A DNA stretch of 64,000 bases, from assembly GCA_000717735.1 (NCBI GenBank), contig JOBE01000015.1:1-64000 (forward strand). The letters run 5' to 3'. Positions 50,080-58,236 of this stretch are shown here, piece by piece. The notes below the pieces were generated by a model. That model was not told the DNA's origin. It ran no database searches and saw nothing but the letters and a program-made list of their open reading frames with translations. The stretch's first letter is position 1. Every line of letters starts with the position of its first letter. Made by a program: the position numbers and the translations under genes. The DNA is from Streptomyces griseoluteus (GTDB lineage Bacteria; Actinomycetota; Actinomycetes; Streptomycetales; Streptomycetaceae).

Positions 50080-50631
50080 ATGACTGAGACGACAGCCGAC
50101 ACATGGCCGGAACCTCCCCTCGCCGGTACCGAGGCGGAAGCCGTCCTCGGCGCCCTCGAACGCCAGCGGGCCACACTCGCCTGGAAGTGCTCCGGCCTGG
50201 ACTCCCCCGGCATGCAAGCCACGGTCGGCGCATCCACGATGACTCTGGGCGGCCTGCTCAAGCACCTGGCGCACGTGGAGGACAGCCACTTCGCCCGGCT
50301 GTGGCTCAACACTGCGGTCGGCGCCCCCTGGGACAGCGTCGACTGGGAGAGCACTCCCGACTGGGCCTACCGCTCCGCCGCCGACGACACCCCCGAGCAA
50401 CTGCTCGCCCTCTGGCGCGAATCGGTCGCCCGCTCCCGCGCCATCGTCGCCGAAGCGCTCGACGCGGGCGGCCTCGACCAACTCGGCGCCTACACCACCC
50501 GCAGCGGCGAACGCCCCAACCTCCGCCGTATCCTCCTGGACCTCATCGAGGAGTACGCCCGCCACGCGGGCCACGCCGACCTCATCCGCGAATCCGTCGA
50601 CGGCCTCACGGGCGAGGACCCGCCGAGGTGA
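50080..50631 (+). CDS. DinB-like (DUF664) metal-binding protein
   Basis: A 183-residue four-helix-bundle protein of the DinB/DUF664 group, possibly a thiol-dependent transferase. Metal-ligand candidates are His in LLKHLAHVEDSHFARLW and the two in EEYARHAGHADLIRESVDG. TMTLGGLLKHLAHVE is the family hallmark. Start ATG 50080, likely leaderless. The broken MFS frame runs 8 bp into it. Confidence 0.88.
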   Translation: MTETTADTWPEPPLAGTEAEAVLGALERQRATLAWKCSGLDSPGMQATVGASTMTLGGLLKHLAHVEDSHFARLWLNTAVGAPWDSVDWESTPDWAYRSAADDTPEQLLALWRESVARSRAIVAEALDAGGLDQLGAYTTRSGERPNLRRILLDLIEEYARHAGHADLIRESVDGLTGEDPPR

Positions 50632-50704
50632 ACGGGCCCGAACCGGAGAGCCCTGCCGTCCGGCTCGGACGGCAGGGCTCTCCCACGTACAAGGGCGGGC
50701 TGTA

Positions 50705-50953
50705 CTACTCCGCCGAGGCGAGCCCGACGAACCCGGCCCACGCCTGGGGCGACACCCGGAGGGCCGGCCGGGCCACGTCCTTGGAGTCACGGACGTGCAC
50801 GGCGTCGTCGCCGGTCGCGACCTCGATGCACTGGCCGCCGTCGCCACCGCTGTAGCTGCTCTTGAACCAGGCGGACGCGACCTCGATACAGTCGCCGCCC
50901 TCAGCACCGCTGTAGCTGCTTTTGAACCAGGCGAGGGACTCCGTGTTGTTCAT
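50705..50953 (-). CDS. DUF397 protein with internally duplicated motif
   Basis: An 82-residue small protein. The DUF397 motif appears twice: AWFKSSYSGAEGGDCIEVAS and AWFKSSYSGGDGGQCIEVAT, followed by the usual VHVRDSKD and a short tail. Its ATG 50953 overlaps the stop of the HTH regulator (ATGA). DUF397 proteins are partners, often antagonists, of WhiJ/Scr1-type regulators in Streptomyces development. The duplication is unusual: most copies have the motif once. Confidence 0.88.
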   Translation of the reverse strand: MNNTESLAWFKSSYSGAEGGDCIEVASAWFKSSYSGGDGGQCIEVATGDDAVHVRDSKDVARPALRVSPQAWAGFVGLASAE

Positions 50954-51816
50954 AGCTCTCCCAGCAACTTCTCGATGAACGCCAGCGACTCTCGTGGGGT
51001 GAGAGCCTGCGACCGGATGATCCCATAGCGGGCGGCGGCGAGAACGGCTGGCTTGGGGTCGGTCTCCAACACACTGGCGCCTTGCGCCTCGGCGTAGACG
51101 AACCTCTTGCCGTCCTCGCGCGTGATGACAGTGAACGGGCCGTCCACACCCGCGTTTTCATTACAGTCAAGAGGCATGACCTGCAGCTCGACGTTCCTCC
51201 GCTGGCCGATGAGGAGGAGCTGTTCCAGCTGGCCGTGCAACACCTCCATCCCGCCGAACTTCCGCCGCAGCACCGATTCACACATGACGAAGCTCAACAG
51301 CGGCGCGGGCCGCCGCTCGAAGATGTCCTGCCGGGCTAGTCGGGCTGTCACGCGCTGCTCGATCGTCTCCGGATCGAGCGGCGGACGCCGGTTGGCGAGC
51401 AGCGCCCTCATGTACTCCTCGGTCTGAAGCAGGCCCTTGACCACCAAGGTGTCGTACGCCAGCAGCTCTATGGCCCGCTTCTCCAGCTGCGCCATCCCCT
51501 GGAAGAACACCGGGTACTGCGCCTTCTCCAGCTGGTCCTTCCACACCGTCAGGAGTCCACCCGCGTCGAGCACCTCGTCCGACCGGTCGATCGCGCGCGG
51601 CGGCGGGATCCTCCGGCCCTGCTCGAACGAGGCGATGGTGGACGCCGAGTAGCCCAGCCGCTTGCCGAACTCCTCCCGTTCCATCCCCGCCCGCGTCCGC
51701 AGCGTCTTCAGGCTCTTCCCGAACGCCGCCACGATCCCCTGCCCGGACTTGTCCGCCGTCTGGCCCGCGTCCGCCTCGGGCCCTGACTCCGGAGCCGCGC
51801 CCGCCTGCTCATCCAT
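50950..51816 (-). CDS. WhiJ/Scr1-type helix-turn-helix regulator
   Basis: A 288-residue regulator. The XRE helix-turn-helix is FGKSLKTLRTRAGMEREEFG followed by KRLGYSASTIASFEQGRRIP (about 33-72). The C-terminal Scr1/DUF5753 domain has EKRAIELLAYDTLVVKGLLQ, TARLARQDIFERRPAPLLSF and MCESVLRRKFGG. Start ATG 51816 with GAGGTGGGG upstream. It is coupled to a DUF397 gene and divergent from an ATP-binding anti-sigma-like gene, a triad found many times in Streptomyces genomes and tied to sporulation and antibiotic control. Confidence 0.92.
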   Translation of the reverse strand: MDEQAGAAPESGPEADAGQTADKSGQGIVAAFGKSLKTLRTRAGMEREEFGKRLGYSASTIASFEQGRRIPPPRAIDRSDEVLDAGGLLTVWKDQLEKAQYPVFFQGMAQLEKRAIELLAYDTLVVKGLLQTEEYMRALLANRRPPLDPETIEQRVTARLARQDIFERRPAPLLSFVMCESVLRRKFGGMEVLHGQLEQLLLIGQRRNVELQVMPLDCNENAGVDGPFTVITREDGKRFVYAEAQGASVLETDPKPAVLAAARYGIIRSQALTPRESLAFIEKLLGEL

Positions 51817-51922
51817 CACCGCACCCCACCTCTCGTACGCGCACCGACGCACCACGTACAAGGCGGTCGCGTCAGTGCGTCACCACTGGTCACGCTACGC
51901 CACCAAGAGGAGCTTGGGAGGC
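51817..51922. promoter_or_regulatory. Divergent promoter of the WhiJ-type triad
   Basis: Contains CAGTGcgtcacCACTG and a direct repeat GTCACcactgGTCAC near 51873-51892. These are candidate binding sites for the adjacent regulator. No clear -35/-10 was assigned. Confidence 0.4.
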
Positions 51923-52411
51923 ATGAAGAGCAACAACCTCAGCCCCACCGACCCCACCCAACTCGGCGTTCACTCGCCTTACTTGGACGGCAGGGTCTTC
52001 ACCCTGCGGTTCACCTCGACCCCCCGGGGCGCCCGGCTCGCCCGCCGGCTGGTCGGCGTGCGGCTCGACGAGTGGGGCGTCCCGTACGGGACCGGTCCGC
52101 ACGAGACCGTCGTCCTGGTCGCCGCCGAGCTGGCCGCGAACGCGGTGCGGCACGGGCACGTGCCGGGGCGGGACTTCCGGCTGCTCCTCCGGGTCACGGA
52201 CGCGCCCCGGCCCGTCGCGCGGATCGAGGTGAGCGACACCCGGGCCGAGCGCGTACCGCCCCGCCCGGGAAAGCTCCCCGAACCGGGAGACGAACTCGCG
52301 AACGCCGGACGGGGTCTGCTGCTCGTCGAGGGTCTCGCCGAGCGCTGGGGCTGGTGCCCCAGGCTCGGCGCCCCGGGCAAGACGGTGTGGGCGGAGTGCG
52401 CCCTCACGTGA
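51923..52411 (+). CDS. ATP-binding anti-sigma-like protein (HATPase_c_2)
   Basis: A 162-residue GHKL ATPase of the RsbW/SpoIIAB-like kind. The N-box is ETVVLVAAELAANAVRHGHV. The G1 region is ARIEVSDTRAERVPPRPG, and the G2 region NAGRGLLLVEGLAERWGW. Such proteins are the third member of WhiJ-type loci and may control a sigma or anti-anti-sigma factor. Start ATG 51923 with AGGAG at 51907-51911 upstream. It converges on the DUF4157 gene with a 58-bp spacer. Confidence 0.9.
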   Translation: MKSNNLSPTDPTQLGVHSPYLDGRVFTLRFTSTPRGARLARRLVGVRLDEWGVPYGTGPHETVVLVAAELAANAVRHGHVPGRDFRLLLRVTDAPRPVARIEVSDTRAERVPPRPGKLPEPGDELANAGRGLLLVEGLAERWGWCPRLGAPGKTVWAECALT

Positions 52412-52469
52412 AGCACGCCACGTCCCGACGCGATCGCGTGCGGCTCATCAGCGTGCTGCCGGGCGCGCC

Positions 52470-54356
52470 CTACATGACGATCTCCAGCCAAGGGCTCATC
52501 ATGATGGCCTGATCACTGCCATCCACCTGCTGAAGAGCGCCTTCCGCCTGGTCCAGCTTCTGGCTATGGGACTCCCAGAAGGTGTACGGCTCGCCCCCTG
52601 TGGCCGAGGGAATCAGTGCCCAGTACTGGTAGTGCGTCACGGTCAGGTAGACGCGCTTGTTGATGTAGTCCAGAACCACCTTGGTGTTGTGCTCCGAGTT
52701 GCTTCCGGTGCCGGTGTACTCGGCGAACCCACGCGGTGAATCGGCGGCGTCCGCGACCGCCGACCCGGCTCCGGACTGCGAGGCGGTGGTGTAGTGCGCG
52801 TGCAGCGCGGCCGCATGGGCCGGGATCGCGTCGGCATTGAATCCGTTGGCGGGCAGGCGGCCGTAATCGTCCTGATGCCAGCTCCTCAGCGTCCCGCCCT
52901 CCCCCGGGCTCTTGTCCCGACGGTGCTGTGCGTCCGGCGTCCGCTCGTCGATGACGACCGGTGACTCGGCCGACGCCTCCAGTTGGTAACGCGCGTCGAA
53001 CAGGAGGTTGATCAACGGACGTGGCAGGAGGGCGACCGCTTGTGCCCAGGTGAGCTGCTTGAGCGGGAGGTTGTCCCCGCCCCGGGGGTGGCGGGTCAGC
53101 CGCTGCGGCGCGCTGGGGTAGAGGGAGGGATTCGCCGCCATGCCCGGACCCAGGCCCGCCGCCATCTGACTGCGCATGCCCGTGTCGTCGCCCCACCGCG
53201 GCTCCGTGATGCCCCTGTTGAGCGACGTGTGCGCATATCCGGATCCGGTAGGGTCCGTTTTGTACCGTGTCTCCGAGTTCGGCTTCTGAACCAACTCGTC
53301 GCGTCCCATCTCGCGCGCGTTGCCGGCGCCGTCGACCACCGTTCCGTCGGCGTTGGTCACATTCGGATAGTAGTTCTGCACGTAATCCGTGCTGCCGGCC
53401 TGGACGGCGTTCACGTCCGCTATGAGAGGGGTGAGCATCTCCAGTGCCCCTGCCACATCGTTGCCCGTGATCAGCTCCTTCACTCGCTTCAGTCTCGTAG
53501 CGAAGTCTCTGCCGGCGTCGAGGCGCATGGCGAACTTGACGTCGTCCGTGACGGCGAACGTCACGTACCGATTGAGCTGGCCTCTGTCCATGTTCGCGAG
53601 GTCGACTCCGATCCCCCGCGCGTACATCTCCGGGGTCACCTTGATGATCCGCTGCACGGCCACGGGTTCCCCCGTGCCCGTGGAAGCGGCGCGCTGGAGC
53701 GGAGCCCCGTCGGTGCGGCCCGTCTGCGTGTGGGCGTGCTCGGCGACGGCCGTCGGAGGCAGGGCCACGGCCCGTGTCGCGTTCGCCTCCGCTTCCCGTT
53801 CGAACCGGTCGGAGGGGTCGGAGACCTTGAGCCCCGATCCGTTGTCGGACCCGGCTACCGGGCCTTGGCGTTGCTGGATGACATGGGTCAGTTCGTGGGC
53901 GAGGGTGTGTGCGTCCCCGCCGCCGTCGCCGAGGACGATGTGGCTGCCGGAGGTGTAGGCGCGGGCGCCGACTTCGGCGGCGGAGGCTCTGGCCGCGACG
54001 TTGTTGTGGATGCGCACGTCGGAGAAGTCCGCGCCCAGCCGGGATTCCATGTCGATGCGGGTCGCGTCGTCCATGGGCCGTCCGGGGGTACGCAGGACCT
54101 CGTGGACGGCTGAGCGCTGTACCGCGGGCTCCGCCTGGTCGTTGCGCTGGTGCCCGCACCCGGCGGAATGCTGGTGCCGTTCCTGGGCCCACGAGTGGCC
54201 GGCCTGACGGAGCATCTGGACCACCGCGGCGTTCCCGGCCATGGCTTGCAGCCCTGGCAGACCGCTCAGCCGGGCGGGCGGCACGTGCCCGGGTGCGCGG
54301 GCAGACCGGCGGGTGCCGCCCGTGCCGGTTTCCCTGGCATTCTCTTGATCGCGCAA
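52470..54356 (-). CDS. DUF4157 (eCIS core domain) protein, possible injection-system cargo
   Basis: A 628-residue protein. It opens with the leader seen in this family (LPGLQAMAGNAAVVQMLR, about 33-50). The DUF4157 domain (about 80-165) has SRLGADFSDVRIHNN and the zinc-protease-like site TLAHELTHVIQQ (His154, Glu155, His158). DUF4157 marks proteins loaded by extracellular contractile injection systems. The remaining 450 residues match nothing I recognise (WAQAVALLPRPLINLLFDAR, GFAEYTGTGSNSEHNTKVVL) and may be the effector. The start seems to be TTG 54356, with AGAGAGGA upstream. No injection-system gene is in the window. Confidence 0.85.
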   Translation of the reverse strand: MRDQENARETGTGGTRRSARAPGHVPPARLSGLPGLQAMAGNAAVVQMLRQAGHSWAQERHQHSAGCGHQRNDQAEPAVQRSAVHEVLRTPGRPMDDATRIDMESRLGADFSDVRIHNNVAARASAAEVGARAYTSGSHIVLGDGGGDAHTLAHELTHVIQQRQGPVAGSDNGSGLKVSDPSDRFEREAEANATRAVALPPTAVAEHAHTQTGRTDGAPLQRAASTGTGEPVAVQRIIKVTPEMYARGIGVDLANMDRGQLNRYVTFAVTDDVKFAMRLDAGRDFATRLKRVKELITGNDVAGALEMLTPLIADVNAVQAGSTDYVQNYYPNVTNADGTVVDGAGNAREMGRDELVQKPNSETRYKTDPTGSGYAHTSLNRGITEPRWGDDTGMRSQMAAGLGPGMAANPSLYPSAPQRLTRHPRGGDNLPLKQLTWAQAVALLPRPLINLLFDARYQLEASAESPVVIDERTPDAQHRRDKSPGEGGTLRSWHQDDYGRLPANGFNADAIPAHAAALHAHYTTASQSGAGSAVADAADSPRGFAEYTGTGSNSEHNTKVVLDYINKRVYLTVTHYQYWALIPSATGGEPYTFWESHSQKLDQAEGALQQVDGSDQAIMMSPWLEIVM

Positions 54357-54507
54357 GGGGTTCCTCTCTTGGGCGTGGAGTGTCGACTCCTTCTGGGTAC
54401 ACGGCGAGAGGTTGCCGGTGCCAGGTGCGGTCGGGCAGTACGGGCTGACCGGGCGGGCATCGCTCGGTGTGCGGGACCGATCGCCGCGACGAGAGGGGCG
54501 CCGCGGA

Positions 54508-55473
54508 TCAGCTCTCCTCGTCGGCGCGGGGATGGCCGTTCGGGGCCGATGCCTGGCCAGGTGCCGGGTCCGGATCCGGGGCTGGGGCCGGGGCCGGGTC
54601 CGGGGCCGGGTCCGGGGCCGCCCCCCGCCCCGTCAGCGCCGCGAGCGCGTTGCGGATGTGGTCCATGTGCGCGTGCATCTCGTCCCGCGCCTCCTCGTGC
54701 TCCCGCAGCACCCGCTCCGTCTCGCGTTCGGTCCGCTCCGCCTTCAGCCTGGCCTCCGCGAGCAGTTCTCCCGCCCGCGCCTCCGCGTCCTCCTGGCCGT
54801 GCCTGGCCTGCTCCTGCGTCTTCGCCAGCGCCTTCTGCGCCTCCGCGAGCCGGGCCTCCGCGCGGGCGAACTGCTCGTCGTGGCGGGCGCCCAGATCGGC
54901 CGCCCGGGCCTCCGCCGCGCGCTCGGCCTCGTCCCGTACAACCTTCTGCTCCGCGCGCTGTTCCGCCAGGAGTCGCGCCGCGCGCCGCTCGGTCTCCTCG
55001 AAGACCTCGCGCGCCGCCGACCGCAGCTCCTCCGCCTCGCGGTCCGCCTCCGTCGTCAGCTCCTCGGCACGCCCCCGCGCCGTCTCCAGGGTCGCGCGGG
55101 CCGCCGCCTCGGCCGCCTCCCGGACGCCCTCCGCGTACGCCCGCGCAGCCTCCGCCGCCTCCCGGCCCGCCGCGTCGGCCGCCTCCGCGAGGGACTGCGC
55201 CTCCGCCTCCGCGGCCCGTACGAGCGTCTCGTCCTCCAGCTCGGCCAGCTCCAGGATCTTGCGCGCGCGGTCACCGAGCGACTCGTACCGCTGCGGCGCG
55301 AGCGCCTCGACGGCCTCCCGCAGCCGGGCCGCCTCGGTCTCCATCTCCTTCGCCAGGACCGTCAGCCGGGCCGCCCGTTCCCAGGCTCCGTCACGGTCCT
55401 CGGAGAGCGCGGCGAGATAGCGGTCGACCTGCTCGGGCCGGTACCCGCGTCCCCGTCCGACAGCGAAACCCAT
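54508..55473 (-). CDS. DivIVA-like coiled-coil protein
   Basis: A 321-residue filament-type protein. The N-terminus (MGFAVGRGRGYRPEQVDRYL) is a DivIVA-type membrane-curvature and oligomer motif. Residues about 45-275 are one long coiled coil rich in Ala, Glu and Arg (EAEAQSLAEAADAAGREAAE). The C-terminus is an Ala/Pro/Asp repeat tail. It resembles the Scy/FilP-like cytoskeletal group. ATG 55473 is chosen (AAGGGG upstream), as family proteins start at this motif. It lies at the end of the toxin/immunity-type operon and may share its transcript. Confidence 0.85.
   Translation of the reverse strand: MGFAVGRGRGYRPEQVDRYLAALSEDRDGAWERAARLTVLAKEMETEAARLREAVEALAPQRYESLGDRARKILELAELEDETLVRAAEAEAQSLAEAADAAGREAAEAARAYAEGVREAAEAAARATLETARGRAEELTTEADREAEELRSAAREVFEETERRAARLLAEQRAEQKVVRDEAERAAEARAADLGARHDEQFARAEARLAEAQKALAKTQEQARHGQEDAEARAGELLAEARLKAERTERETERVLREHEEARDEMHAHMDHIRNALAALTGRGAAPDPAPDPAPAPAPDPDPAPGQASAPNGHPRADEES
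54560..54625. repeat. Asp/Ala-Pro repeat in the coiled-coil protein tail
   Basis: Six-base units of gccggg/tccggg type encode alternating Pro with Ala or Asp near the C-terminus. Confidence 0.7.
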
Positions 55474-55628
55474 CCCTGACGCCCCTTCCCTCTGTCCCGA
55501 ACGTCCAGGATGCTCCATCAGAACGGACAAAAGGCGCCCAACGTGCATACACGTCGAGCGCCCTTCATCACATTCCGTTCAGCGCATCCTGCTCCATCCG
55601 GGTCAGGGGGAAACCCGGAGCGCCGCCC

Positions 55629-58229
55629 TCACAGCAGTCCGTCCCACATCTGCTCCAGGAGCACCGACCACCAGTTCTCCGGCGACGACAGCGCCGCCGG
55701 GTCCAGCATCGCCAACTGCGCCTGGAAGTCGACCGTCCAGCGGCCCGCCTGCTCCGGGTTGAGCCCGAACCGCAGCCGCCACATCCGGCCGAGGAGCGCC
55801 ATCGAGCGGGCGAACTCCGGCAGCCCGGTGTTCACGAACTGCGGCGGCACCGACTGCCCGCCGGGACCGGCCTCCACCGGCACCGCCACGATGTGCGCGG
55901 TCCCGTACTGGACGCACAGCGCCCGACCGAAGTCCGAACCGAGCACCAGGTACGAGCTCGCGTCCGGCGCGGCCTGGACCTGCCGCTGCGCCGCCAGCTC
56001 GGCCAGCGTCGGCACCACCGGCACGGCGGGCTGCGCCCAGAAGAACGGCCCGAAGTCGGCCGGCAGACCCGCCCACACCAGCGTCCGCGCCACCAGCTCG
56101 GGCACCCCCTGACGGGACACCGCGCGCTGGTCGAAGCGGAGGATGCCGGGACCGAACGCCCCGGCCAGCTCCTGCGCGATCGCCTCCGGCGGAACCGGCG
56201 GGGCCGGCTGCACCTGCGGCAGCGGCGCCCGCACCGGCGCGGGCCGCGCGGGACCGTCCGCGACCTGGTGCAACTCGCCCTGATGCGTCAGGAGTTGCCG
56301 CATGCCCTGCTGACGGCCGTGGTGATCGCGACCGTACGGGGCGATGCTCGTGATCCGCGCCTGCGGCCACGTCTCCCGGATCATCCGCGCGCAGTAACCA
56401 CCCGGCAGCTCACAGGACTCCAGCTCCGTGTGCAGTTCGAGCACCTGCTGAGGCGGCACGTTCATCGCGCGCAGCTCGTGCAGGATCTGCCACTCCGGAT
56501 GGGGGGTGCCCGGCGCCGAACGCCGGATGATCTGCGCCTCGGAACCGTCGGGCGCCCGATAGCGCAGCACCGCCTGGTAGCCGGGGCCGACCGTCGGCTG
56601 ACCCGCCGGCTGCGGATACCCGTACGCGGGGGGTACGGGACCGGGGACGGGCCCCGGCGCCGGCGGCGGCGCGTGACCACCGTGCACCGGCGGGGGCGTG
56701 TGCCCGCCGTGCACCGGCGGCGGCGGAGCCGGCGGGCCCGGAGGCTGCGGCGCCATAGGACCGGCGGGACCCGGGTGCGCCAGCATCGTCGCGGCGTGCG
56801 CGATGCCGCCCGCCGGCGTACCGGGCGCACCGGGCATGCCCGGCGGCGGCGGAGGCGGCGGGGGCGCGGCCTGACCGCCCTGGCTCGGGTGCGCCAGCAT
56901 CGTCGCCGCGTGGTGCACGGGCTGCGGCGGCGTCGGCGGACCGGGCGGAGCCGGAGCGGGCGGCGCACCGGGGGGCCCCGGCTGAGCGGGCGGCGCCGGC
57001 GGCTGGAGCCCCTCGGGCCCGAGCTGCGACACCAGCTGGGTGGGGATGTACGCGTTGGCGCCCGACGAGGCACCCGGCACACCCGGGGCTCCGGGCGGCG
57101 GAGGCGGCGACGCCGGACCGCGCCCGGCCTTCGGCGGCAGCGTGGCCTTGCTGGTCGCGGCGTCCGCGATGTCCCCGGCACCGGGCGCCGAGGGCGCGGG
57201 AGCGGGCGGCGGCGGAACCCCCGGCCCACCCTGGCCGACCGGACCGGCCTGCGGAGGCAGCGGCGAGGGGCCGGGCATCGAGGGGGCGGGCGGCCCGGGC
57301 GGGGCCGCCGGAACACCGCCCGGCGGCGGCGCGGCCGGGTCGAGCCGGGGCGCCACGGCGGTCGGGGGCAGCGCGCTGCCCCCCTGCATCAGGGCGGTCG
57401 GCGCGTCGGCACCCACCTGCGGAGGCGGAGCGTCCTCGTCGTCCGCACCCGACAGCGCCGGCGCGAAGACGGTCGCGGGCAACGGCACCGCCCCGTCCGC
57501 CCCGCCGGAGCTCGCGTTGGCATCGACCCACGGGCTGGCCACGGCCGCGGGCGGAGCCGCGGGGGCGGGGGCGGGCGTAGGCGCGGGCGTAGGCGCGGGC
57601 GCGGCCGGCGTCTCCGCCGGAACCCCGTCCATCGCCGTCGGCTCGTACGCGACGCCACCGCCCACCGAATCCGAAGCAGACGAAGCAGACGAAGCCGACG
57701 AAGCCGACGAAGCCGAGGACACAGAGGAAGCAGAGGACGCAGAGGAAGCCACCGAAGCCGAAGGCCCCGCCGCCCCCGCCCCCACCGGATCCGACGCGTC
57801 ATCCGCCGGAGCCGACGAACTCCCGCTCTCCTGTGACACGTTCGGCCGCTGCGGCAGGCCCGCCTTGTCCGCCGCGTCCTGCAACCACTCCGGCGGCGTC
57901 AGCAGGAACGACGTCTGGTTCAGATCGATCCGGGCCGCGGGAACAGCCGCCTGCGCCGGAACCTCCTCCGCCGCCCCGTACTCCTCCTCGTACCGCCGGA
58001 TCACCTCACCCACCGGCAGCCCCGGCCACAGCGTCGCCTCACCACTGTCCCGGGCGATCACGAGCCGCTGACGCCCGCCGTCCGACGTCGGACCGCCCTC
58101 GCGGTCCTCCGCCCACACCACGAACCCCAGCTCGAACTCCCGGACCCGCACCTCACGGTGCTGGTACGCCGGCAGCTCGCCGTTGATCCACTCCTCGGCG
58201 CGCTCCTGCGCCTGCGCGAACGTCACCAC
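55629..58229 (-). CDS. Imm35-like / nucleic-acid-deaminase-like / SUKH-4 fusion
   Basis: An 866-residue mosaic. Residues 1-90 (VRVREFELGFVVWAEDREGG, LVIARDSGEATLWPGLPVGE) match the YrhB/Imm35 immunity-type domain. Residues about 130-550 are a Pro/Gly/Ala/Ser-rich linker. A deaminase-like domain follows: HPEW (His577, Glu579) and ESCELPGGYCARM (Cys606, Cys613). The C-terminus (about 690-866) is SUKH-4-like (SYLVLGSDFGRALCVQYGTA, FVNTGLPEFARSMALLG). So toxin-type and immunity-type parts share one chain. GTG 58229 has GGGAG upstream; the HNH-SUKH gene ends seven bp before it. Confidence 0.82.
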   Translation of the reverse strand: MVTFAQAQERAEEWINGELPAYQHREVRVREFELGFVVWAEDREGGPTSDGGRQRLVIARDSGEATLWPGLPVGEVIRRYEEEYGAAEEVPAQAAVPAARIDLNQTSFLLTPPEWLQDAADKAGLPQRPNVSQESGSSSAPADDASDPVGAGAAGPSASVASSASSASSVSSASSASSASSASSASDSVGGGVAYEPTAMDGVPAETPAAPAPTPAPTPAPAPAAPPAAVASPWVDANASSGGADGAVPLPATVFAPALSGADDEDAPPPQVGADAPTALMQGGSALPPTAVAPRLDPAAPPPGGVPAAPPGPPAPSMPGPSPLPPQAGPVGQGGPGVPPPPAPAPSAPGAGDIADAATSKATLPPKAGRGPASPPPPPGAPGVPGASSGANAYIPTQLVSQLGPEGLQPPAPPAQPGPPGAPPAPAPPGPPTPPQPVHHAATMLAHPSQGGQAAPPPPPPPPGMPGAPGTPAGGIAHAATMLAHPGPAGPMAPQPPGPPAPPPPVHGGHTPPPVHGGHAPPPAPGPVPGPVPPAYGYPQPAGQPTVGPGYQAVLRYRAPDGSEAQIIRRSAPGTPHPEWQILHELRAMNVPPQQVLELHTELESCELPGGYCARMIRETWPQARITSIAPYGRDHHGRQQGMRQLLTHQGELHQVADGPARPAPVRAPLPQVQPAPPVPPEAIAQELAGAFGPGILRFDQRAVSRQGVPELVARTLVWAGLPADFGPFFWAQPAVPVVPTLAELAAQRQVQAAPDASSYLVLGSDFGRALCVQYGTAHIVAVPVEAGPGGQSVPPQFVNTGLPEFARSMALLGRMWRLRFGLNPEQAGRWTVDFQAQLAMLDPAALSSPENWWSVLLEQMWDGLL
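57668..57750. repeat. Ser/Ala/Glu codon repeat in the linker
   Basis: Nine-base units like gacgaagc(a/c) and gaggaagca repeat. On the minus strand they encode runs of Ser-Ser-Ala and Ser-Ser-Val. This is the least GC-rich part of the gene. Confidence 0.8.
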
Positions 58230-58236
58230 AGCCCAC

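Larger units (their letters stand above)
48789..50087 (+). pseudogene. MFS transporter, DHA2-like, truncated and read into another frame
   Basis: Residues 1 to about 372 are a normal drug-efflux-type MFS protein: VVLALMLGMGLAALDGTIVA, the loop GKLSDTFGRKPVLIAG, RVVQGLGGGALQGTV and at least ten helices to LVLLLAFPFLPFPGEPWQ. After 49910 the frame gives only Arg/Pro/His-rich nonsense to a stop at 50087, overlapping the next gene. The last helices are missing. Start GTG 48789 with GGAAAGG upstream. It may still make a truncated membrane protein. Confidence 0.72.

Noticed and set aside
52981..53390. Additional bldA-dependent TTA codons in the DUF4157 gene and other minus-strand genes
   Set aside because: TAA trinucleotides at 52864, 52987, 53383, 41428, 42007, 44179, 56395 and 58866 were checked against the reading frames and are all out of frame.
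54150..57836. 1228-codon plus-strand frame across the eCIS, coiled-coil and SUKH-4 genes
   Set aside because: Arg/Pro/Ala-rich shadow of three minus-strand genes; no recognisable domain.
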